NCBI GenBank assembly: GCA_037953625.1
Contig: CM075652.1
Span: 71,329,501 to 71,393,500 of the forward strand
Source of the DNA: Crotalaria pallida
Taxonomy: Eukaryota > Streptophyta > Magnoliopsida > Fabales > Fabaceae
Direction: 5' to 3'
Length of the DNA: 64,000 nt
Positions 34,758-46,062 of this stretch are shown piece by piece. The translations under genes and the position numbers were made by a program. The notes under the pieces were generated by a model that had not been told where the DNA came from, did no database searches, and saw only the letters and a list, made by a program, of their open reading frames with translations. Every line of letters begins with the position of its first letter. The first letter of the stretch is position 1.

Positions 34758-34780
34758 TACACTCCACTCCGTGGAGTGTA
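34758..34780 (+). promoter_or_regulatory. Hairpin in 3' LTR of C
   Basis: Stem TACACTCCAC, loop TCC, stem GTGGAGTGTA, after GGCCGAGCAGG. Compared with the 5' LTR copy, the loop GGAGT is replaced by its reverse complement ACTCC plus GT, yet pairing is kept and lengthened. Confidence 0.6.
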
Positions 34781-35095
34781 AGCTAGTTAGAAGAGAAAGT
34801 GTTTTATTTTGTTATCTTTAAATTCATTTTAGTTTTATTGTATTTCATCCGTGTGAGCCTTGAGGATGTTTTATTGGGTTCCCAGGGCACGTAAATCAAA
34901 ATAAATTGTTTATTAATATTTTTTGGACTGTACTGGTTGACAGGTTTATAAATGTTATTTTTGGGAAAGTCCGATAAACAGAGGAGACTCTGTCGGATTT
35001 TCGTTAAGATTTAAACGAAATTTTCAAGTACTAATTTTTAAAATCAACTTAATTATTGTAATTAATCTATTTTAATATAAGGGTGTTACACACCT

Positions 35096-35620
35096 CCTTA
35101 CTATTTTTACAGGTACTGAGATTGAGCTAGCACAGCCCCTGGCCGAGCAGGTGCACTCTCTCTTACAGGCAGAGTAGGTTGTAGTCAGTTAGGACATGGT
35201 TATGTCCTGGGCCTTTTGAATGGCTTGATATAATTCATTTTTGTTGTATATAATGTAAATATCTTTTAGGTGGGCCCATGACAACTTCTTTTGGGAATGG
35301 AGTATTTTTTGGGAAAGTACTATTTCAAAAACTTGGTATATATATATGCTGCTAACTCTGATAGGTGTATAACTGCTATCTGGATGCACTATGATGCACA
35401 AAGTTATGTTTAGCCCTGGTGGCTACTGAATGAATATGAACATTATGTTTAAAACAAGTTGCAGGACAAATTAAATTTTTCGGAAAGCTAAATAAACAAA
35501 GGAAACTCTGTCCGTTTGTTCGGAGATTTTTTTTTTATAAATATTTGAAATAACAAAGAAATTTTTAAGTCTCTATTTCTATTAAGGGTAACCAAGGGTA
35601 GTTATAAATAAGGTGTTACA
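35096..35620 (+). repeat. 5' LTR of B, right part
   Basis: It resumes with CCTTACTATTTTTACAG|GTACTGAG after element C and ends AGGTGTTACA. It holds the acceptor-like AG (35112), GGCCGAGCAGG (35141-35151) and a hairpin at 35155-35175 that has two mismatches, unlike the intact one in the 3' LTR (42063-42083). Confidence 0.9.
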
Positions 35621-35624
35621 TTTG

Positions 35625-35636
35625 TGGTATCAGAGC
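35625..35636 (+). other. Primer-binding site of B
   Basis: TGGTATCAGAGC, 4 nt after the LTR end: initiator Met tRNA type. Confidence 0.92.
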
Positions 35637-35800
35637 AGTTTTCCTCGGCCTTTGGAGTGTGGACTCACATATCCAGTGGTTATTCACCAAGCGAGTAGCC
35701 GATGTGTATAGCTTAGAGTCTGATGTTTATAATTAGGATATTTATACAATTATTTTGTTGTTTAATCTTTAACTGGTTGTTCGCTCCATGACTTAACAGT

Positions 35801-38800
35801 ATGGCTGGGCAACGAGCCGAGAACGGCAGAATGGCTGCCATACTTGAGAACCTGATTCAGATGAACCAGAATTAGGTTGTGAATATGGCTCAAATGCAGC
35901 AGAACCAGACACAGATGCAGTAGAACCAGGCTCAGATGCAACAGGATCATGTTGCGGCTATGACTCAGATGCAGCAGAATCAGGCTGAGAATATCGCAGC
36001 GGCAGTAGCATTGAATCCACCACAAGTTCCTGCTGAAATTGATTGGATGAAGAGATTCAGGATGAACGATCCACCAAGGTTCGAAGGGGGGTACAACCCA
36101 GACGGAGCTCAGAAGTGGCTCCAGGAGATGGAAAAGATTCTCCACTCACTGCGACCACCAGCTGATCATTATGTTCGATTGGTTGAATATGTTTTGTCTA
36201 GTGAGGCAAATGAGGTTATTACTTGGGATCTCTTCAAGATCCGTTTCCTTGGGAAGTATTTTCCAGAGGATGTCAGAAGGGAGAAAGAGATGGCTTTCCT
36301 CAAGTTGGAGCAAGGGAACATGAGTGTCGGCGAATAAGCGGCACAATTTGAAGATCTGATTCGATACTCAAGCAGTTACAGGGATGCAGACGAGCGCACC
36401 AAGTGCATCAAATTTGAATCTGGTCTTCATGCCAAGATTAGCACTGCTTTCATATATTAGGGCATCGCTAATCTTTCCCAACTGGTGAACATGACAAGTG
36501 CTTATGAGAATGCACTCAAGCAAGAATTGGCGGAAGAGTGGAGCAAGGCAGCTCAGAAATCAGTGGGTTCTATTAGAGGCAAGGGTCCAATGCAGCGATC
36601 AGGACCTTACTCTAATCCGAAAGCTGCAACTTCAAGAGGCACAGGTCAAACGGTGATTACTCTTGGTTCTATTCCGACTTGTCAGCATTGTGGGAGGCAG
36701 CATAGAGGAGTGTGTTGGACTTTGAGTCGAAGAGAAGGGCTCTGTTTCCTTTGTGGTCAGCCCGGTCACTTTGCTGCAAACTGTCCCAAGAGCACACCGA
36801 AGAAGGAAGTCAATGGGGATAAGGTACAGAAAGCAGGTAGGAGTCAACCACTGCAGAGGGGCAAGGTGTACACACTGGATGGTGAAGAAGTGACAGATGA
36901 TGATGAGTTGATCAGAGGTACCTGTTATGTCAATGGTATTTCTTGTGGTGTTTTATTTGATTGTGGTGCCATGCATTTTTTTATTTCTGTTGACTGCATG
37001 AAGAAGTTAGGGTTGTCAACTATACAAATGCCTTATAAGTTGTCAATTTCTACTCCTACAAATTCTTCTGTAGTTACATCACAAATGTGCTTATATTGCC
37101 CACTCCAAGTCTTGGAGCGGGAGTTCAAAGTAAATCTGATTTTTCTGCCTTTGACTAAACTGGATATCATTCTGGGCATGGACTGGATGTCTCAGCACCA
37201 TGTTCTGATTGATTGCCGTCAGAAAGCAGTTATATTTAGTGATCTTTCTTTATCTGCCATGGAAGTGAATGAAGTGTCTAATGTCAGTCAAATTCCAATA
37301 GTCTGCGAATTTCCGGAAGTCTTTCCTGCAGAGATTCACAGATTATCGCCAAAAAGAGAAGTAGAGTTGGGCATTGATATTATGCCTGGTACAGGCCCAA
37401 TTTCTATAACACCGTAAAGAATGGCACCTCCTGAACTAGAAGAGTTGAAGAAGCAGTTAAAGGAGTTATTGGCTAAGAAGCTGATTAGGCCAAGTGTATC
37501 TCCCTGGGGAGATCCGATTCTTTTAGTTAAGAAGAATGACGGCAGCCTCCGGATGTGCACGGATTACAGGCAATTGAATGCTGTGACGGTGAAAAATAAA
37601 CATCTGCTCCCTCGCATCGATGATTTGCTTGATCAATTAAGGGGTGCAACAGTGTTTTCAAAAATTGACCTCCGATCGGGATACCATCAAATCCGTATCC
37701 GAGAAGAGGACATTCCTAAAACTGCATTCAGGACACAATATGGGCATTTTGAGTATGTTGTGATGCCTTTTGGTTTAACAAACGCTCCTGCAATATTCAT
37801 GGATTACATGAATAGAAATTTCATGCCTTATTTAGATTCTTTTGTAATAGTATTCATTGACGATATTCTCATATATTCTAAGAGTCCAAGTGAGCATGAG
37901 AAACATTTGAGAATGGTGCTGCAAATTCTCGAAGAAAAGCAACTCTATGCAAAGCTCTCTAAGTGTAGCTTCTGGTTGAGTGAAGTTCACTTCATAGGTC
38001 ATGTTATCTCTGCACAAGGAGTTGTTGATCCCTCTAAGGTGGAAGCAGTATTAAAGTGGGAGAGACCCCAGATAGTGACAGAGATCAGAAGTTTTCTGGG
38101 CATGGCAGGTTATTATCGGATATTTATTGAGGGGTTTTCTAAATTAGCCCTTCCCTTAACCATGCTCACCAGGAAAGATGTGCCTTATCAATGGTCTCAG
38201 GAGTGTGGCAGAGTTTCCAAGAGCTGAAAAAGAGGTTGACTAGCTCTCCGGTGTTAATTCTGCTGGATCCAACCCAATCCTTTGATGTGTACTGTGATGC
38301 TTCGAAACAAGGATTAGGTTGTGTGATGATGCAGCAGGGTAAAGTGATCGCATATGCATCTAGACAACTTCGACAGCATGAGCAGAACTACCCCACTCAT
38401 GATCTGGAACTAGCAGCTGTTGTATTTGCTCTGAAAATCTGGAGACACTATTTGTATGGTACAAAGTTTGAAGTCTTCAGCGATCATAAGAGTCTCAAAT
38501 ATCTCTTTGATCAAAAGGAGCTGAATATGAGACAGAGGAGATGGATGGAATTCCTGAAGGATTATGATTTCAATCTTCATTACCATCCCGGCAAAGCAAA
38601 TGTTGTAGCCGATGCTCTAAGTCGAAAGACTTTACATGTTAGCAATCTAATGGTAAAAGAAATGCAACTAATACAGGAATTCAGCAACCTTAATCTAGGC
38701 ATGCAAGTGAAAGAGAACAGCATAGTCCTGGGAATGTTGCAAGTTACAAATGAGTTTTTCGATCTTATTAAAGATAGGCAAGCTGATGATGAGGAACTGC

Positions 38801-40184
38801 AAAAACAACTGGAAAGGGCAACAGAAGGGAAGCCTGATTTCAAGAAAGGTTCCGATGGCATTATCCGATTCAGGAATAGAGTGTGCATTCCAATGGACTT
38901 CGAAGTGAGAAGAATGGTTCTAGAGGAAGCGCACAAGACACGGTTATATCTTCATCCAGGTACCACCAAGATGTATCAGGACTTGAAGCGATTGTTCTGG
39001 TGGCCAGGGTTGAAGAAGGATGTAGCGGATTATGTATCTTGATGTTTGATTTGTCAAAAGGCCAAGGTCAAACACCAGAAACCAGGTGGTTTTCTAAGAC
39101 CATTGGAGATTCCAGAATGGAAATGGGACACCATAGCAATGGACTTCATATTCAGTTTGCCAAGAACCAATACAGGATGTGAAGCCATTTGGGTAGTAGT
39201 TGACAAATTGACCAAGTGTGCCCATTTCATTCCAATGAACATGAAATATAGCATGGAGAAGCTGACTCAGCTTTACATCAGGGACATAGTCAGGCTACAT
39301 GGGGTTCCATCCAGTATTGTGTCTGATCGTGACCCAAGGTTTCTATCTAGGTTTTGGCAGAGTCTTCAGCAGGCACTGGGTACTAAGCTGAAGTTCAGTA
39401 CAACATACCACCCCCAAACAGATGGACAGACTAAGTGCACTATTCAGACCCTAGAATATTTGTTGCGAAAATGTCTGCTTGAACAATCTGGTAACTGGGA
39501 AACACTTCTACCTTTAGTGGAATTTACATATAACAACAGTTTTCATTCTAGTATCGGAATGGCTCCTTTTGAAGCCCTATATGGTCGAAAATGTAGAACA
39601 TTGTTATGTTGGTTTCAAATAGGAGAGAATTTGCTAATTGGTCCCGACATAGTTCAAGAAACCACTGAAAAGATAAGGATGATCAAGGATCGAATGAAAG
39701 CGGCCCGAGATCGCCAAAAGAGTTATGCGGACAAGCGTAGGAAGCCTTTGGAATTCGATGCTAGAGATCATGTGTTCCTGAGGGTAACTCATACAACTGG
39801 TATTGGACGAGCAATCAAGTCCAAGAAGCTAACTCCTAGGTTTGTTGGTTCGTATCAGATCTTGGAAAAGGATGGGCCAGTTGCTTAAGAATCGCTTTGC
39901 CACCACACTAGTCCAAGCTTCATGATGTTTTCCACGTTTCACAATTAAGGAAATACATTCATGATCCTTCACATGTGGTTACAACTGATGATTTTCCTCT
40001 GAAGGAGAACTTGACTTTTGAAGTACTTCGAATCAGAATAGAAGACAGACTAGTCAAACAACTTAGAGGAAAGGAAATTCCATTAGTGAAGGTGATTTGG
40101 AACAGGAACGATGTGGAAGAAGCTACTTGGGAGCTGGAGGAGAAGATGAAAGTTTCACATCCACAATTGTTCAGTGTCAACTGA
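35801..40184 (+). pseudogene. Tekay gag-pol of element B, decayed
   Basis: It starts at ATG 35801 (MAGQRAENGRMAAILENL), 165 nt after the PBS. Gag motifs: WMKRFRMNDPPRFEGG, then [15 protein letters not shown]. Compared with E, about 14 gag codons are deleted in frame near 36210 (the EHWWQQMRR part). Zinc knuckles CQHCGRQHRGVC and CFLCGQPGHFAANC lie at 36680-36783. Protease FDCGAMHFF (36958) has lost the normal H-S. RT has FIDDILIYS (37855), then RNase H, integrase ([24 protein letters not shown]) and a chromodomain ([12 protein letters not shown]) to 40184. In-frame stops occur near 35873, 35918, 36335, 36458, 37415, 39040 and 39886, with frameshifts near 38200 and 39890. It cannot make a full polyprotein. 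It ends 20 nt before the polypurine tract. Confidence 0.92.
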
Positions 40185-40204
40185 ATTTCGAGGATGAAAT
40201 TCTG

Positions 40205-40220
40205 GTAAGTGGGAGAGGAT
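40205..40220 (+). other. Polypurine tract of B
   Basis: GTAAGTGGGAGAGGAT, identical to that of element E, directly before the 3' LTR. Confidence 0.9.
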
Positions 40221-42522
40221 TATAACATCCTCAATTTAATTCTAAGTATAATTGATATAATAATTAACTTAGGATGAAGGAATGTGGATATTAAGTCAAA
40301 AACTAGATTAATAGAAGTGTAGTTTTGGCCTTAAAAACACCCTGAATTAGGAAATTAGAAATAAAATGTCTACAACTCTAAATGCAAATTCCACCGTTGG
40401 ATGGGAAGATAAGGGTCTTAGGAAGCTTGTCTCAAAATTTGAGTAAGTTCCAACGGGTAACGAAGAAGATATAGAGCGTCGAATGCAAGTCGTTCCAAGT
40501 GAGCCAGCCACGCCTAGGCACACCAGGATGGCGCCCAGGCGCGCCAGCTTCTAGGTGCATCAATTGGTGCGCGCATCGCGCCTAGGCGCGCAGGTCCGAA
40601 TTCTGGTGCGGATTTGCACCACTTTGAGCCACAAAAGTGTGGCTTCCACAAGAAGCCACCAAATGGTGACCACTTATTTTCCTAGCTTCATGAAAAAGGA
40701 AAGCCAAGGCATACCAACACAACACCACTCAACATAACACAAAACACAACTCCACTCCATCTTCCCCATTTCTCCTAAGGTTCAAGGCATCATCACCATC
40801 ATCTCTCAAAAATCCACCACACCCATAAGCAAGGAACTCACACTCATCATTAGCCTCAACTACTTGGCATAAATCAAGCACCATCTCGCACCTCCCATCA
40901 CTGCCTCCAAATTCGTGTACTCCCTCCTCATTCCCCTTGGATTTTCAACTCATGATAATGGTTAAGTATGTAAGCTCATGCCTTCTCCTCCTCATCAAGA
41001 GCAAGTAAAGGACTCAACACTTCCCTCCTACAACCATCACACTAGAGTCATCCACACCCATTGGTTATAGCCCTTCTAAGGTGGCAAGCTAGGATCAAGA
41101 GATTCAAACTCTAAGGTCTCCTTATCTCTTGGCATTTGAGGTAAGGGGGTGGGTATTGGCTTGTTCTAGAAAAGAGTCTCTAATTAGTTATAATGATTTG
41201 TTAGGATTTATATGTTTAGTATAGTGATTAGGAAACCCTAAGATAGCGAATAATGATAGTATTTTGATTTAGGTAAATAAATGAATTGAAAATGATGAAT
41301 ATGAACCTTGATGATACTTGCAAATATTTGAGTATTTGATAAACGATATGCATAATGAACTTGACGTGTAATATTTGATAATTGGTAGTTAATGTAATTG
41401 TTGAGAAATGGCCATGTATGTTTTAAAATGAGAATATGAGACATAGATTAAAACTAGAGGGAATGTAGTGGAATAGATCATTGGGGACACCGGCACACTA
41501 GGTGCCCTGCTAGGTGTTCCAATTTGTCCCATTAGGGCTAATTGCCCGTTAGGCTAATTGCCCATTAGGTCCAAACGCCCCGTTAGGCGTCAGTGTACCA
41601 ATGGATCAATTCACTGCTAAATAAAATGGAATAGGGTATGGACTAGAGCTAAGGGAAATGAATTGAATAAATTAATAAGCATAGTCCTAACGGGTGATGC
41701 CTAATGGGTGCAAAAGTCCTGATGGGTGTAAAGTCCCTAATGGGTGTGCCAATTGCCTAGCAGGTGCAATCAAAATCCTAGTGGTGCAAGTAAAAGGGAA
41801 GAAATTGAAAGAGGGAAAAATGGAATCACATTCAAATAATGAGATAGGAAATAGAAATAAGACTTGGATACGATTGAATGAGATTATGGTTTATAATCGT
41901 GATGGATGTGCATTATGTGAATTACTTGATAAATGTGCTTGGCTTAGCGGGTTGTTATGTCTAATTAGAAACTACTTTTCTATTTCATGTGCAATGCTCA
42001 CCTTCTTACTATTTTTAAAGGTACTGAGATTGAGCTTGCACAGCCCTCGGCCGAGCAGGTGCACTCTCCCTTACAGGGAGAGTAGGTTGTAGTCAGTTAG
42101 GGCATGGTTATGTCCTGGGCCTTTTGAATGACATGATATAATTCATTTTTGTTGTACATAATGTAAATATCTTTTAGGTGGGCCCTGAACAACTCCTTTT
42201 GAGAAATGATTATTTTTGGGAAAATACTATTTCCAAAACTTGTATACATATGCTGCTAACTCTGATAGGTGTATAACTGCTATCTGGGTGCATTATGATG
42301 CACAAAGTTATGTTTGGCCCTGCTAGCTACTGAATGAATATGAACATTATGTTTAAAACAGGTTGCAGGACAAATTAAATTTTTGGGAAAGCTAAATAAA
42401 CAAAGGAAACTCTGTCCGTTTGTTCGGAGATTTTTTTTATAAGTATTTGAAATAACAAAGAAATTTTTAAGTTACTATTCCTATTAAGGGTAACCAAGGG
42501 TAATTATAAATAGGGTGTTACA
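40221..42522 (+). repeat. 3' LTR of B (2.3 kb)
   Basis: It begins TATAACATCC, where the terminal TG has become TA, and ends GGTGTTACA. It holds CGCCCAGGCGCGCC words (40505-40590), donor-like TTTGAG|GTAAGG (41141), minisatellite modules, and acceptor-like TTTTTAAAG|GTACTGAG (42020). Confidence 0.9.
42051..42083 (+). promoter_or_regulatory. GGCCGAGCAGG word plus hairpin, 3' LTR of B
   Basis: After CGGCCGAGCAGG come stem ACTCTCCCT (42063-42071), loop TAC and stem AGGGAGAGT (42075-42083), perfectly paired. It lies about 45 nt after the acceptor-like AG. Confidence 0.6.
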
Positions 42523-42527
42523 AAAAG

Positions 42528-43615
42528 CACTGTTGAATCTCAAAACTCAGACGATCATCAAACATTCATGACCTCCTCTTCCATTGTGATTCTGCTGCCC
42601 TCATTTGCGGCCTCGTCTTCCACGGTGCCTCTGCAATCAATCCCAACACCCCCGTCAAACCAACACGAGTTGTACGGATTATCGCCACTCTACGATCAGA
42701 ACAATGTTGATTAGAATAACTCATTCCTAGCAAGCATATCATCATCCTCACCTTTTTCCTTTGCCACCATGGAGTTAGTTTGGCACTCAATTCTTGTCAT
42801 TAGCCACGGACAAATCGTCATCCTGTCATTGGCCACGGACAAAATGCCATGATCCATGGCTCCCTCCATCTTCTTTCCTTTGGGTGATCCCTAGGTGATG
42901 CTCCTTTTCTCAAGCACGAACGTTTGAAAAGAAAATATGAGAGACGAGACCAATAATTCATAATAGTTCCCGAGACGCATAAAAAACACAATAATTAATG
43001 TAAAGGTTAAATTCCCAGGGATGATCTCAACCATCATTTACTTGTCATTCTTGACATTCAACAGAAGAAGCAAAGCTATAACATGCCTATATCTTTTATA
43101 CATAGAGACTAAGGAAGTTCTGCAATTTTCAATGCAAATTAAATACGAATATTTTTAACAAAATACATATAAAACTTACAATAAATAACACTTGTTAATA
43201 TGTATGCTCAAGCCTAAAAGGCCAAAAGATTTGAAGTTTTTTTTTTTTACTTTTTTTTGTGTGTGCACCAATGGTATCATCCAGCCAATATCCAAAGACT
43301 AATCTCTTCTGAGACGTAGAGATCACCTAAATGGATTTTACCTCTATCAACAAAACTTTTTGCATTATCCTCAAATTTCTCAATGTATTTTTTTATCATG
43401 TGATGGGAAATAATAAAAGACAGGCAAATAAAACTATGTAATATCTACATCAAGGAACCGTGATGTTTGTGTATTGATAAGTGGATAACTTCTCCTATTT
43501 TGCAATTTTGTCACTCTCTATGTTACAAGAAATTATTGTATAGTCCCAAATCCTTAAAATTACATTCAAATTGTTAATGACTTTAATAAGTTAAAATAGG
43601 AAACCTTTAATTATT
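42528..43615. other. Spacer between element B and the copia remnant
   Basis: No gene recognised. A short direct repeat, GTCAT(T)(A/G)GCCACGGACAAA, occurs at about 42798 and 42825; two poly-T runs at 43240-43258. The 5' part of the copia element (LTR, most of gag) is not recognisable here, so it is either lost or too diverged. Confidence 0.4.
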
Positions 43616-45480
43616 TGTCATATTTGTGGTAAAAAGGGCCATGGTGCACATGAATGCATACACCGAAAAGTAAAGTTCGTTAAAACGAACAATGAAACTA
43701 GTAGGTGGCATGATTTAAACTATGGCTATACTAACGCTCAAGGACCCAAAAAGATATGGGTACCTAAAAAGAAACCTTGAAACTTTGCTTGTAGGTTACT
43801 CCGAAAGAAAGGAAATCGTGGTGGTACTTGGACAGTGGATGCTCAAAACATATGATTGGAGATAAATCTAAATTCTCGCATCTCGTGCCAAAGGACCAAG
43901 GACATGTGACTTTCGGAGATAACAATCAAGGAAAGATTCTCAGAGTCGGTAAAATTGGTACACCTCCTAACCCTTGTATTGAAAATGTTTTACATGTTGA
44001 GGGCGTAAAACACAATCTGCTAAGTATTAGTCAGTTGTGTGATAAGGGCAATAGGGTTATTTTCGATTCTGATAAATGTATTATCGAGGGAAAAATTGAT
44101 AATCTTATTAAGCTAATTGCTCGCAGGATAAACAATGTTTATGTTATTGATTTTAACTCAATACCCTCAAATGATACAAAATGTTTATTAAGTAAAGAGG
44201 ATGAATCGTGGCTATGGCATCGTAGAATAGGTCACATCCACATGGCTCATTTAAATAAAATTTCTTCTAAAAACTTAGTAGTTGGTCTGCCAAAGCAAAA
44301 TTTTTCTATTTCTGAAAAATGTGATCCTTGTTCTAAATCAAAACTCACAAGGGCATCTTTTCCTTCTAAAAATCTCGTTTCAACTCAAAGGCCCTTGGAA
44401 CTTTTACATATGGATCTTTTTGGACCGTGTCAAACAAAAAGCTTTGGTGGCAACTATTATTGTTTAGTTGTGGTGGATGACTATTCTAGGTATACATGAA
44501 CGCTTTTTATTACTCATAAAAATGACGCATTTCATGAATTCAAAAAGCTAGCCAAGATTATTCAAAACCAATTGCATTCGAGCATTACATCCATTAAAAC
44601 TGATCATGGTGGAGAATTTGAAAATCATCTTTTTGAAATTTTTTGCGAAAAACATGGAATTAAGCATTATTTTTCAGCTCCAAGAACTCCTGAGCAAAAT
44701 GGAGTTGTGGAGAGGAAAAATCGTTCATTAAAAGAGCTTTCAAGAACAATGCTTAATGACATGAATTTGCCTGCATATTTTTGGGCCGATGCAGTGTGTA
44801 CAGCTTATTATGTTATGAACCGTGTTTTAATAAGGCCTATTTTAAAGAAAACCCCCTATGAGCTGTACAAGGGGAGAAAACCAAATATTTCTCATTTTCG
44901 TGTTTTTGGATGTAAATGTTATGTGCATAATAATGGTAGAGAAAATCTAGAAAGTTTTGAGGCTAGAGCTGATGAGGGCATATTCCTTGGATATTCTGTT
45001 TCGAGCAAAGCATATAGGATTTACAATAAATCTCGTAATACTATTGAAGAATCTATTCATGTATCATTTGATGAATCCGATCCCAGAAAGTTGGGAAAGG
45101 TATCTGTTAATGACATTTCAGGTATTCTTGGAGATTTATTCATTGATGAGGATGAGGAGCAAAATGCTAAAAGAAAGGATCATTCCGAAAGCAAGGAAAA
45201 ATCAGTTGAATCAGTTGAGGAGAAAAATCAAGAACAATCCTTGGAGCTCAACGCTGATTTGCCTAAGGAATGGAGAACATCAAGACACCATCCCATTGAT
45301 CAAATCATAGGTGACATCACAAAAGGTGTAAGTACTTGCAATTCTATTAGCATTCTATGTAACTACTTCGCATTTGTTTGTCAAGTGGAGCCAAAGAATA
45401 TTTCTGAGGCTACGCTTGATGAGCATTGGCTTTTGGCAATGCAAGAGGAATTAAACCAGTTCTAAAGAAATCAGATGTGG
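43616..45480 (+). pseudogene. Ty1/copia (SIRE/Maximus-like) gag end, protease, integrase; decayed, part 1
   Basis: Gag zinc knuckle CHICGKKGHGAHEC (43616-43657), then GPKKIWVPKK, a motif I associate with SIRE/Maximus. Protease WYLDSGCSKHM at 43819-43851. Integrase: HHCC zinc site (WLWHRRIGHIHMAHLN, then CDPCSKSK), catalytic Asp in LLHMDLFGP and KTDHGGEFEN, Glu in PEQNGVVERKN, and the C-terminal FGCKCYVHN and GYSVSSKAYRIYN parts. A frame break near 43780 separates gag from protease. There is a TGA at 44497-44499 in the integrase core and a TAA at 45463-45465. The sequence is cut at 45480 by element G at the codons for MWELVPRP; the reading resumes at 52850. Confidence 0.9.
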
Positions 45481-46062
45481 TGTAACAGCTCGATTTTCGT
45501 AAACCAAAATAATTAACTTTTTGGCATTAAAGTTACCAAAAATGAGGCCAAATTTTTTTTTTGTAAAACATTGTTGAAGTGTCTGAGGACGTTGTTGAGA
45601 AATCGTTGTTGTACTTCAACATTCTTTTTGCTGGAAACCGAGTTGTTACGAAAACATTTATTTTAATAAAACTTTCACTATCATAAAAGACCGGTTTCCA
45701 AATCATCATGATATTTCCAAAAGATTACATTGTTTGATTTTCAAAATAAAGTAGACCTTAGTACAGGATGTAAAACTCAGCCATAATACATGAGTGGCAC
45801 ATTTCTTGGTAATCCTTGACTCAAAACATAACTCAGAAGCTTAACCTAAATACGCTACTTTCGCTTTCTTCTAATGACAAGGCTCAATTTCTTTCTTATG
45901 AAAATGTCCTTGTTTAGAAATCACCATTTCTTTAAAAGCATTCATCATTTTGAAAACATGACTTAGGAAATTCATTTAAGAAAATACCCTTTTAAAACAC
46001 TTTCTCAAGAATAGTTATCTTTAGTATTTTAAATTAATACGAGGAATTTGGGGGGTGTTACA
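45481..46062 (-). repeat. Short (internally deleted) 3' LTR of G
   Basis: It matches both ends of the long LTR: 45481-45886 corresponds to 47299-47694 and 45890-46062 to about 52674-52849. The central 5 kb is missing and replaced by about 8 nt (CAAGGCTC). Because the missing part is shared with solo LTR F, deletion rather than insertion is the simpler reading. Confidence 0.85.

Larger units (their letters stand above)
23297..35090 (+). mobile_element. Element C: non-autonomous Tekay-like LTR element, with nested solo LTR D
   Basis: Target duplication CACCT at 23292-23296 and 35091-35095. LTRs at 23297-26585 and 31879-35090, PBS at 26589. The internal region is about 2.5 kb once D is removed, with no gag, protease, RT or integrase sequence. 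The 3' end has TTTCGAGGACGAAATTTC and a polypurine tract split by D. The two LTRs are nearly identical, so insertion is recent. It probably relies on proteins from a relative such as E. Confidence 0.9.
31879..35090 (+). repeat. 3' LTR of C (3.2 kb)
   Basis: It starts TGTAACATCCC right after GGGGGAAGGAT and ends GGGTGTTACA. It is nearly identical to the 5' LTR; the main differences are a 78-nt deletion in the GC-rich leader (near 32315) and a rearranged hairpin loop (34758-34780). Confidence 0.92.
21423..42522 (+). mobile_element. Element B: Tekay-type LTR retrotransposon, decayed, with nested C and D
   Basis: Both ends are present, with target duplication AAAAG at 21418-21422 and 42523-42527. 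Order: 5' LTR (21423-23296 plus 35096-35620, split by C), PBS 35625, gag-pol 35801-40184, PPT 40205, 3' LTR 40221-42522. Without C it is about 9.3 kb. The LTRs differ by many substitutions and small indels, so B is older than C and E. Its polypurine tract GTAAGTGGGAGAGGAT is identical to that of E, and its gag-pol is close to E, so B and E are sister lineages. Confidence 0.92.

Noticed and set aside
35621..35640. A tRNA gene at the TGGTATCAGAGC sites
   Set aside because: Only the 12-nt primer-binding complement is present at each PBS; no A/B box or cloverleaf was seen there or elsewhere.
41694..42092. 132-codon ORF in the B 3' LTR
   Set aside because: It starts in the ATGGGTGC minisatellite and crosses the putative intron and acceptor; the 5' LTR copy is broken.
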